Notes under the pieces: generated by a model
The model's database searches: none
Told to the model about the DNA's origin: nothing
The model's input: only the letters and a program-made list of their open reading frames with translations
Shown here: positions 1-10,292 of the stretch, piece after piece
Layout of the letters: every line of letters begins with the position of its first letter
Numbering within the stretch: the first letter of the stretch is position 1
Position numbers and translations under genes: made by a program
Assembly (NCBI RefSeq): GCF_009730915.1
Contig: NC_052481.1
Coordinates: 18,596,386 to 18,660,385, forward strand
Source: Dioscorea cayenensis subsp. rotundata
Taxonomy: Eukaryota > Streptophyta > Magnoliopsida > Dioscoreales > Dioscoreaceae
Reading direction: 5' to 3'
Length of the DNA stretch: 64,000 bases

Positions 1-2017
1 GAGAGTGATCTTTGCCGGTGTTATATATACAGCGTTTCTTTGAACGCCGGTAAAGCATCAATGCCCTATTAAATTCTCTTTCTCTTTGCCCAGTGTCCGG
101 TATTTCCTTTTGCTACGCCCTTCCCTGCGACTTCTTCTTTTGTCCGGGAAAGGATAATCGCCACCATCTTCCCCATCAATTTACTGCATCTCCCCCACTA
201 ATTAGCCACCATCTTCCCCATCAATCAGTCGGCATTGTCCCCATTGATCGGCCAGCATCTTCTCATCCGTGACATTGCCTTTGATTGGTATATATTGCCA
301 CTGTGGTTTCATCTAATTTTTTCCTAGTTTCCCTAACTCCTTACCATTGAATGTAGCACACTTGTAGTGAATCATCAACTATTGATTTCATCTGCACCCT
401 CAAAGAAGGCCCTGTGCACACTCCTTCCCAATCTCAGATCTCTTCACCTTTCAAGGTACCTTGGATCCCTTCTCTTGTCCTGAATTTCATCTTTTTTTTG
501 GCTGAATTTCAACGCTTGGCATGTATTAGAACGAAGTGAGTAGATTTTCTATGGTTATATGCTTGTTTTGTTCTGTATAGGAAATGGGAAATGAAATCAA
601 TGATTGGGAAATGGGAATGTTTGTTTTCTTTTGTTTTCTTTTTATTTTTTTTTTTCATTTTTTTAAAGTGTGTTTTCCTTACCAAATAATAAGTAGGCTG
701 TGATTTGTGAGTACAGATTGATTCCTGTCATTCATTCTTTATCTTCTGATCATATATGAGAAGATAGTGGAGATGAACAACCCAAATAGATGTAAATTTT
801 ATAATCATATACATGGAGAAAGAGATTAGACAATAATGGCATCTTTTGAATCTGCTTGTCCTTTGAGACTTATATCGAATATATTGTTCGCATGATTACA
901 TAAGCTTACGTAGAAGACTGGGGATGTGTTCTTTCTTTGATGTTTGTTTTCATATTACATTTATAGTAGCAGTAATAGTCTTCCATCTTGTATTGCTTTG
1001 TGTTTATGAGAATGATTTGTTGGAGAGTTGAAGATGCTTGATGAATAGTTGCAATGGAGCTTGCAAGTGAATTAAGAACCCTCATTCTTCTAATCTGGTT
1101 TATTATCATGTTTGCTTCTTTGAGATTTTTGTAGGAGTTTGCAGAAATTGACCTTTTTGTTCATAGAGTAGAATCAATTGATCTTTTTTGTTATGTTGTG
1201 GTTCAAGTCATGTTCTTGGGGTTCCATTTGTATTAGAACGAAGTGAGTAGATTTCCTTGGGGCTTGTTTTTGCATTCTTGTCGTACGAAGTAATGGATTG
1301 AAGTTTCATTTTGATTTAAAATTTTGGGAAATGAAAACTTGTAAAAACAGAGACATGTGTTGAAATTTGATGTTTGTTCTGAGAAGATGGAAAATTTGCA
1401 TACTTGTTTTGCTTGTGATTTAATGTAATTGAAGTCTTAGGTTTTGTTTGTAGGTAGTTGACGTATATGCTGTCAAAATTTTGGTAAATTTATCTAAAAA
1501 AATGAAAAGATTCATGTGTTTGTTCTTGTCTTTTGAAATTAATATTGAAAGTGTGTTAATGAATCTAAACTTTTGATTCTAGTTGGTATAGAGGTGTTGG
1601 GAAATTTTGGCAAATTTTGCTTGTGATTTAACAGTTTGGCCTTTCACTAAGTCTCACTGAAGTGCCTTTGATAATATTACCAAATCTTGACTCATTTAAT
1701 CTATCAGAAGATCAAACACTATTATACCACATGATATATATTGGTACCTAAGTAATCAATCTGATAATGTGTTGACTAATACAATGCTCTTAGTTACAAA
1801 AGAGAATACATCCAATGTACTTTAGTTGAAGTCTTTGATATCAGCATGTAAATGAAGAATGAATGAAATAAATACCAAAAATAATAAAAACACAGTGATT
1901 TTTATTTTTTCATTTGTTGTTTTGTTGTATAAATCTAAATGTTAGCCAATCGTTAATTTTTTTTTTTTTTGCAAATTCTAAGCATCAAATTACTCTCCTT
2001 AAAAAAAGGTTTCAAAG
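1..2017 (+). mobile_element. 5' non-coding part of a CACTA element (left end outside window)
   Basis: No gene is supported here. Inverted short motifs TTTGCCGGTGTT (11-22) and AACGCCGGTAAAG (43-55) look like the subterminal repeats near CACTA ends, and a TNP2-like transposase region follows on the same strand. A direct repeat of about 25 bp (TATTAGAACGAAGTGAGTAG) occurs near 524 and again near 1230, in a similar local context (a nearby GGGAAATGAAA motif), which suggests an old internal duplication of about 700 bp. The rest is AT-rich. The true left terminus lies before the window, so the element's length cannot be given. Confidence 0.5.
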
Positions 2018-5000
2018 ATGGACAAGAGCTGGATGAATAAGTCAAGATTGAGTCAAGAATATGTGGATGGAGTTGAACGATTTCTTGATTTTGCATTTAA
2101 TAACTCAAGTAGCGATAATAAGATTGTCTGTCCATGCATAAAATGTAAAAATGTACATTGGCAAACATGTGAAGTAGCATTCGATCATTTAGCATGTGAT
2201 GGTATTTTGCAAGGGTATACCTGTTGGTTTTTCCATGGAGAAAAATGTTCCTTTATCGAGAACTTCTTCTTGAAACACTCCTTCAACTAGTTCTACCATT
2301 CATCCTATGACAAACAACACATCCTCCAGACAAGATGGTATGGAGGAATTGTTGCCGGATGCGTTTAACATGCAACATCACCATGATGCCCCAACATTTG
2401 TTTGGGGCACATCCTACTAATGGAATGGAAGGTGATAATGAAACCCACAAGGGGTTAAATAAAGAACAACCTTCTGAAGAAGCGTCAAAGTTCGACAAAC
2501 TGCTCGAAGATATGAATGGCATACTTTATGACGGGTCGAAGCATTATATATTATATTTCTGTATCTGTCTTTTTCACGAAAGTGTATGTGTGGTATGACT
2601 GAGAAAGGGCTGGATTACTTGATTGACTTTTTGAAGGAGTTTTTCTGATGGCCACAATTCTAGCAAATAGTCATGAATCAAAGAAGTTCATAAAAGATCT
2701 AGGATTGGGGTACGAGAATATCCATAGCTGCCCAAATGATTGTATGCTTTACTGGGAGGAGAAGGAAATGCAACAGGCATGTCATGTGTGCACGCTTCTC
2801 GATGGTTACCTACTGAATCTACCCAACCTGAGAATGTTGATGGTGATCAAGTACTCCATAAGTGACCAACGAAGGTTCTGAGGTACTTTCCTTTGATACC
2901 AAGACTGCAGAGGATATTCATGTCGTCAAAAACTTCTACTGATATGTCTTGGCATGCTAATGGTCGCACAAAAGATGGCAACTTGAGACACCCAGCCGAT
3001 GCTGAGGCATGGAGATCGTTTGATGCTAGATACCCAAACTTCGCTTCTGATCCCCGAAATGTTAGGCTTGGCCTATCCTTCGATGGTTTTAATCCATTCA
3101 AGTTGTTAAGCACTTCGTACAATACTTGGCCAGTGGTACTAATTCCTTACAACTTGCCACCTTAGATTGGAATGAAACAATCCTCATTTATTTTGTTCAT
3201 GATAATTCCGGGTGACAAGGGCCCAGGTAATGACATTGATGTCTTTATGCAACCTTTGATTAAAGAGTTTAAACAATTCTGGGTTGGTGTCGACACATAT
3301 GATGCGTCCTTAAACAGAATTTTTGCATGCAGGCAGCTTTGCTATGGACTATAAATGATTTCCCAGCATATGCCAATTTATCAGGTTGGAGCACAAAAGG
3401 AAAATATGCATGCCCGTGTTGCTCTGCAAATACTTGTTCAAGGTGGTTAACTAATGGGAGGAAATTTTGTTACTTGGCGCATCAGCGATGGTTGAATGAA
3501 AATCATCCATACAGATTTCAGAAGCATTTGTTCAATGGTATGATAGAGTTGCATGGACCTCTTTCAATCCCTACTAGTTCAGACATTTTATTGCAGCTTA
3601 AAGATGTGCAGTCAACCTACGGAAAACATAATAAAGGTAACTTGAGTAAATCAACAACTTCTACTTTAAGAAAAAAACAATGGGATGGTGATGTAGACAG
3701 TGATGATGAGGACCTAGATGAAGATGGCTTGCATGGTACGGATTTATGGAAGAAGAGAAGTATCTTTTTTGATTTGCCATATTAGGAGCATAACCTACTA
3801 CACAATAATTTTGATGTCATGCACATTGAGAAGAACATTTGCGAGAATATAGTTGGAACTATTCTTGACATTGATGGGAAATCGAAGGATAATATGAAAT
3901 CCAGAATTGATATGGCCGAAATGGGAATTCACCGTGAGCTTCATCTAGAATATCTTCCATATGCAAGAACAAGACTGCCCCTGCTTCTTTCATAATGATA
4001 AAAAGGGAGAAGGACATGTTCTGCCAAGTTTTGAAAAATATTAATGTTTCGGATGCATACTCTTCGAACATTTCCAGATGCGTGAATCAGAAGGAACAAA
4101 AATTTCATTCTCTAAAATCACATGATTGTCATGTATTATTGCATGACCTACTCCCAATTGCCCTACGGTCATCAATGTCAAAGCCCGTTACACATGCAAT
4201 TTCAGAACTTTGTAAAAATTCTATGTGGTAAAGTTCTTAATGTAAATGAGTTGGAAAAACTTCAACTTCGAGAGGAAATTTGTTTATGCCAGTTGGCGAA
4301 GATTTTCCCACCTTCATTCTTCACTATAATGGTGCATTTAGTTATTCATCTTCCTCTTGAAGCTAAACTAGGTGGGCCCGTTCATTACTGGTGGATGTAC
4401 CCTATTGCATGGTACTACTTTACTTGCAGTACCATTGTATAATTATATCCTACCCAGCACATCTCTTTATAATACTAATTAGATGTACTCACTATAGGTT
4501 ATTGCTCAAGTTAAAAACTTATGTTCAGAATAAAAGATTTCCTCAAGGTTCAATTGCAGAAGGATTCTTGGCAAAGTAATGCGTTACCTTCTGTTCGAGA
4601 TATATGGTTAATGTGGATACCATATTTGATAAACCTCCCCGCAAATTAAGAGAAATCAATCAAGAAATAAATACGACTCCTTATTTGTTTGCAACTATTA
4701 AGGAACCAATAGGCAAGGTTGATATAGAGGAGTTGGAAACGAAATCATGGGCACAAGCGCATCGTTATGTATTATTGCATCACGAGGCCATTGAGGCATT
4801 TCAATTGTAAGTCACACATTTGTGTTTTTAATTAATGCAAATTTAGTTGCTGAAACTTACACACATACCTAACAGTGAGTATAGGCAAAAGTTGCAGGAT
4901 CAATTCCAAGGCCGACGGTCAAATGCACGCGAAATTGACAAAAACTTTACTGAAACTTTTCATGAATGGTTGGGAGAAATTGTAAGCAAGGGATAAGTTT

Positions 5001-5680
5001 GTTTTTTTCTTTAACACATAATATGTTTTCTACTTGACTAAATTACATCCATGTACTTCACTAGGTTTGTCAACGGCCAGACTTATCTGAGGAAGTTAGA
5101 TTTCTAGCGCAAGGTCCAAACAGGATTGTTAAACGCTATAAGGGTTACATCATTAATAGCTTCAGATTTAGAAGGACACAAAACTCAGGATGTCTTGTCA
5201 CCTCGTCGACGACTAGCTATGCAACTGCTAGGGATGTGAACCCTTCTCAAGGGAATGTTGACTACTATGGGATTATAAATGTCATAATTGAATTGGATTA
5301 CTTTGGGAAATGCAAGGTCTTGTGTTGTTTCATTGTGAGTGGGCTGATGTGAACACAAGTAGAGGAACTTGGAAGGATGCTTATGGATTTACCATGGTCA
5401 ATTTCAATTGATTAATTCACACCGGTGACTACATCCTCGACGAGCCTTACGTGTTCTCATCACAAGTGAAACAAGTTTTTTTACTCCGAAGATCCCAAAG
5501 AAGCCGGTTGGTCTGTTGTGATACGCAACCAACCAAGGGAGGTGTTTGATATGGGGGATGAATTTCTAGAGAACAGGTTAAGAACGGAATGCTTCCCCTC
5601 GAGTGACACTGATATGTTAGATGCAAATTCACAGTCTCAATGGGTTCACGAAGATTTCTTAGAAGACATTTATGTGTAAA
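2018..5680 (+). pseudogene. decayed CACTA (En/Spm) TNP2-type transposase
   Basis: Transposases of this kind excise and integrate CACTA elements. The pieces occur in the right order but in changing frames. A transposase-associated N-terminal domain lies at 2018-2290, with paired Cys (CPCIKCKN) and a WFFHGE motif. TNP2 core fragments follow at 2648-2881 and 2893-3354 (SCPNDCMLYW, MSWHANGRTKDG, FDGFNPFK) and 3327-3785 (NDFPAYANLSGWSTKG, YACPCC). A DUF4218-like part spans about 3810-4440 (HIEKNICENI, HLVIHLPLEAKLGGPV). A DUF4216-like C-terminal part spans about 5250-5680 (VDYYGIINVIIELDY, WSVVIRNQPREVFDM) and ends in TAA at 5678-5680. Many stops and frame changes mean it cannot encode an active protein. 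Some breaks may be introns (for example near 4810-4880 and 5000-5065), but not all. Family assignment is firm. Confidence 0.85.
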
Positions 5681-5846
5681 TAATAACAAATAAATCTCAA
5701 TAAGTCTACTGCTAATATGTGTGTGTGTGTATAGCTGTCATGTTCATTTGAGTTAACTTCTTTTTTCACTAGCTATATGTTATCATATATATATATATAT
5801 ATATATATGCAAGGTGGTTCATTTTCATTCAGTGTTTCTTGATCGC

Positions 5847-7098
5847 ACTACAACAATCTATATCTATAGCTACAAATTCATAGCCACAAAATATATTTTT
5901 GTGGCTAAAACATTACAATAGCTATAGACAACTTCATTTTTGTGGCTAAAACATTACAATAGCTATAGACAACTTCATTTGTAGCTATCTATAATTTTCT
6001 TAGATTTTTTTAGTTACAATGATCATTAATTCATAGCAAATAGATTATTTTTGTTTTGATATCTTGATTTTGTGGCAATAACTAATTTTCTAGCCACTAT
6101 GTTTTAGCCACAGTAATATACTATAGCAAAATAGTTTATTTAGTTACAAATAGTAATTTCTTGTGGCAATAATGCTTTTAAAATTTAGAAACTAGCCACA
6201 TTAAGATAATAGTGGCTATTTTATCAATATACAACTACAAACATTAAATACATATAACAAATTGTAATTTTAAAATTTAATTTGTTATGAGTATAGCTTA
6301 ATTTTGTAGCTATAGTTGATAATATATATCCTATAGCTAAATATATACATATTAAAGAGCCACAAGAAAAAGCGAGGTTGTGGTAAAAGCATGAATGCAT
6401 GTTACAATTTCAATTGTTATTATAAATCAATTCTTATATTATATCCATCTAATTTTGCAAAAAAATAATTCAACTCCTTTTATATAGAAAAATATGGAAA
6501 TAATAAATCTAAAATGCTTTATATAATTAATAGATTACATGAAAAAATAATAAAAATAAATTAAAATCATAAAAATAAATTGCACTCAAAGAGAAAATCC
6601 TCATCAAATATATATTATGCAATGAGAATTAATAAAAAAAAAACACTAACAATAGGAGAAAATTCTTTCCATGCTCATATAATTCATACCTGCCATCACC
6701 CTAAAAGTTTGAAAATATATTATTTTTAAGCTGGAGATTATAAACAATCAACATTAGAATCTTTTTGCTAAAAGAGACCAAACACACATTTCCTAAAATC
6801 ACTTTAAATAACATTGTTATCAAATACAATATGGTCATAATTAGTTCACCATTCAACACTTAAAAATACATCAAAAGTAGCTGGCCATTAAAAAAATCAA
6901 CTTTAAAGCTAAATAAAAATTATTCCTATTTTGATCTCTTCAATAGCTCCAATAAAAAGATGACCGGAGTCTTTCTTCATTTTTATCTACATTAAAAATT
7001 AATCATTGAAAAAACAAGATAATTATTTTAATTTAAAAATTCAAAAAGTAAAGAAACTAAAAGTAATATATACCTTTAGTTTACAAACATGCACAATT
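5847..7098 (+). mobile_element. left terminus of a second, non-autonomous CACTA-like element
   Basis: CACTACAACAATC at 5847 matches the usual CACTA terminus. The next 500 bp are full of short inverted and direct copies of a subterminal motif, GTGGCTA / TAGCCAC, spaced by AT-rich DNA. A 41-bp unit containing GTGGCTAAAACATTAC is tandemly duplicated at about 5897-5978. No coding potential is visible. The other end is not seen and probably lies in the sequence gap. An (AT)n tract sits just before it at about 5785-5808. A MULE or another TIR family is possible, because the target duplication cannot be tested without the right end. Confidence 0.45.
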
Positions 7099-8098
7099 NN
7101 NNNNNNNNNNNNNNNNNNNNNNNNNNNNNNNNNNNNNNNNNNNNNNNNNNNNNNNNNNNNNNNNNNNNNNNNNNNNNNNNNNNNNNNNNNNNNNNNNNNN
7201 NNNNNNNNNNNNNNNNNNNNNNNNNNNNNNNNNNNNNNNNNNNNNNNNNNNNNNNNNNNNNNNNNNNNNNNNNNNNNNNNNNNNNNNNNNNNNNNNNNNN
7301 NNNNNNNNNNNNNNNNNNNNNNNNNNNNNNNNNNNNNNNNNNNNNNNNNNNNNNNNNNNNNNNNNNNNNNNNNNNNNNNNNNNNNNNNNNNNNNNNNNNN
7401 NNNNNNNNNNNNNNNNNNNNNNNNNNNNNNNNNNNNNNNNNNNNNNNNNNNNNNNNNNNNNNNNNNNNNNNNNNNNNNNNNNNNNNNNNNNNNNNNNNNN
7501 NNNNNNNNNNNNNNNNNNNNNNNNNNNNNNNNNNNNNNNNNNNNNNNNNNNNNNNNNNNNNNNNNNNNNNNNNNNNNNNNNNNNNNNNNNNNNNNNNNNN
7601 NNNNNNNNNNNNNNNNNNNNNNNNNNNNNNNNNNNNNNNNNNNNNNNNNNNNNNNNNNNNNNNNNNNNNNNNNNNNNNNNNNNNNNNNNNNNNNNNNNNN
7701 NNNNNNNNNNNNNNNNNNNNNNNNNNNNNNNNNNNNNNNNNNNNNNNNNNNNNNNNNNNNNNNNNNNNNNNNNNNNNNNNNNNNNNNNNNNNNNNNNNNN
7801 NNNNNNNNNNNNNNNNNNNNNNNNNNNNNNNNNNNNNNNNNNNNNNNNNNNNNNNNNNNNNNNNNNNNNNNNNNNNNNNNNNNNNNNNNNNNNNNNNNNN
7901 NNNNNNNNNNNNNNNNNNNNNNNNNNNNNNNNNNNNNNNNNNNNNNNNNNNNNNNNNNNNNNNNNNNNNNNNNNNNNNNNNNNNNNNNNNNNNNNNNNNN
8001 NNNNNNNNNNNNNNNNNNNNNNNNNNNNNNNNNNNNNNNNNNNNNNNNNNNNNNNNNNNNNNNNNNNNNNNNNNNNNNNNNNNNNNNNNNNNNNNNNN
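7099..8098. other. assembly gap, 1000 N
   Basis: There are exactly 1000 unknown bases, probably a placeholder rather than a measured length. Reading frames that appear to cross it are artefacts. Confidence 0.99.
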
Positions 8099-8888
8099 TA
8101 TTACAACTATTTATTATTACATTGGGCCGCGCAATTAGTCTCTCAAACTTTTTCTTATATTATTAGATCAGTAGTAAAAATACAACTCTTAAATTTCGTG
8201 GGAAAAACTTATACTTGAGGAGTCACTCTCGTTGATCAAAAGAGTCTCAACTCATGTAGTATTTGTGTCAAAATAAATCGTGTCTAGAGATCTCCCCAAC
8301 TCCAAACATCTGATTGTCTTTGTTTTTGGTTTATTTATTTATTTATTTTTGGTGCATTCCACTCATATCTTATCTACTCTTGGTGGATGCCTAGTGTTTT
8401 TAATGATCCGTCTTTATGTCTATTTTTGGTTTATTTCATTGTTTTATTTCTGTGTTTCCTATGTGTCCTTTCTATCATTGTCTAGCTAGCACAACTTCTT
8501 TTTAATAAATTAGAAGTTCAAAAACATTTATATATATATAAAATCATTATAGAACTCCCCACCACGCACTGGGATATGTGGTCGTTTCTCAACTGAAATC
8601 TAAAGGCATGCAACACGTTTGCTTACCTATTATTCATTGTCCTGTTTTTAATTTCTTCTCAATAGATCGTCACTATGAGTGTGACCAATAATAATGTTAT
8701 TTGAGCAATCGTGTGACACGCCTCTCAGTCAAAAACCACTACAAATTCACTTAAATCATTATTATACATAATAAAAAATTATTTATTAAAAAATTAAAAT
8801 TTTATACTTATCTCCATTAATATAATTCCAAATTAGTCACCTTCTTCAACCGTGTGAGCCACATGAATTTCAGGATGTCCTATTTTTG
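8099..8888. other. AT-rich intergenic DNA
   Basis: No gene, RNA or complete repeat could be supported here. The short open frame at 8280-8489 is low-complexity, hydrophobic T-rich translation and is not considered real. Confidence 0.5.
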
Positions 8889-8889
8889 T

Positions 8890-9080
8890 TGATGCTATGC
8901 CAAGGAACCGTTTTTATAAATATAAACAATACCGAAATTCAGATATACAATATATGTATAGTATAAGAATCACCGGATGTAGCGATGATAAAGCAAAGAT
9001 GCGTTTAGACGATCGCATCGTGAGGAAGGATTTGAACCCGACGACCTTCTCTTTTGACTTTGGTCGTCACCATCGGATAT
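8890..9080 (-). mobile_element. tRNA-derived SINE, diverged copy
   Basis: Read on the minus strand, the right end resembles a tRNA head with a B-box-like GGGTTCAAATCC (9028-9039). The body contains a segment near 8940-8970 (CAGATATACAATATATG then AGTATAAGAAT) that is shared with a second copy at 45049-45304. Box A is poorly preserved and no target duplication was identified. The assignment rests mainly on similarity to the better-preserved copy. Confidence 0.45.
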
Positions 9081-9098
9081 ATATATATATCTTTTACT

Positions 9099-9405
9099 GG
9101 TATAATCACCCGATTAGTCTCTCACTTTTTCTTTCCTTCTTTGGTCCCCTCTATTCAGAAATGCCCTCCACTAATCCCTATACTTTTGAAAATGATCCAA
9201 TTTAGTCTTTTTACCTTTAATCTCTTCCTATATAGTCCCTTTACTCTTGAAAAATCACGACCCAGATAATTAAGCTTTATTTTAGGTAGCAGGGATCTAA
9301 GTAATCCATTTTCAAGTAGTAGGGAATTATTTGGGAGTATTTCTAAGTAGAAGAACCAAAAAAAAAGAAAGAGAAAAGTAGAGAGACTAATTCGGGTATT
9401 ATACC
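9099..9405. mobile_element. MITE with about 25-bp terminal inverted repeats
   Basis: The left end reads GGTATAATCACCCGATTAG and the right end, reverse-complemented, reads GGTATAATACCCGAATTAG. Both continue into TCTCTC and pyrimidine-rich tracts. The element is about 307 bp and non-coding. Flanks TATCTTTTA (left) and TATCTTTAT (right) could be an imperfect 9-bp duplication of Mutator type, but the exact boundary is uncertain, so no superfamily is assigned. Confidence 0.6.
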
Positions 9406-9488
9406 TATCTTTATTCAAACCTAGAACAAAAACATTTACGGTGTTTAAAAGAAAATAACTCCAAATAATAAATTCTCTGGCTTCACAT

Positions 9489-10138
9489 TAGACGTGGTCA
9501 TTTTGAACTGAAACCGTGGAATCGAACCGGAACCGAACCGTTAAAAACCGGAACCGGACTGAAAAAACCGTAACCGTTCTAAAACCATAACCGGAACCTT
9601 CATATAAAGTCCGGTTCCGGTTTCGGAATTTTAAAACCGTGGAACCGGCGGTTCAAACCCCCGGTTCAAACGCTAGTTCCACTTGAATAAAGATTCAAAA
9701 TATCAAATTAATTAGTTACATATATATTATTATATTATATAAAATAATGTTATGACTTATAATATCAAATAAAAAAACTACATGGGCTTTGATTCCTCGA
9801 GAGGATATGTAGGCAATTTGATATAATTAAGTTCAAGCCCTTTATTTATTTTTTATTTCTCATATTGTACTTTTATTAGAAAATATTGTTTTGAATTATT
9901 AATAATTTTATTTTTTAATAAAATATTATATTAAATTAATTCCTGTATTTTTGTATTTATTTTAATTTGAAATATTGGATCATTTACTTTAAAAAAATAT
10001 AGCATGAACCGTTTGAACCGTTAAACTGAACCGCCAGAACCGGAACCGAAATCAAACCACCAAGAACTTTGCCTAAGCGGTTTGGTTCTGATTCAAAGTT
10101 TTTTGAAACAAGAGGTTACTGAACAGTGACCATGTCTA
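9489..10138. mobile_element. non-autonomous hAT element with 8-bp target duplication
   Basis: The ends are TAGACGTGGTCA at the left and TAGACATGGTCA at the right (reverse-complemented). The element is flanked by a perfect 8-bp duplication, CTTCACAT (9481-9488 and 10139-10146), which is the hAT signature. Both subterminal regions are dense in AACCG / CGGTT motifs in opposing orientation, as expected for hAT transposase-binding sites, with about 300 bp of AT-rich DNA between. There is no transposase. It ends about 95 bp upstream of the TATA box of the P450 gene. Confidence 0.88.
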
Positions 10139-10234
10139 CTTCACATCACATGTGATACACAACTCTAGTACACACACTCTAGTCAAGTCCAAGGACCAAA
10201 ATTATATATTTTGATATAATTTCAAACAATGGCC

Positions 10235-10242
10235 TATATAAA
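10235..10242 (+). promoter_or_regulatory. probable TATA box of the P450 gene
   Basis: TATATAAA lies about 50 bp before the chosen ATG at 10293, which leaves room for a short leader. An upstream ATG at 10229 overlaps this box, so it is unlikely to lie in the mRNA. Confidence 0.55.
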
Positions 10243-10292
10243 CAAAGCAACACCTTCTTATAGAGCTCATTACCAAGCACATATAGTCCACA

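Noticed and set aside
7006-8166. Long open frames across the N run
   Set aside because: They consist of unknown bases only; no protein can be inferred.
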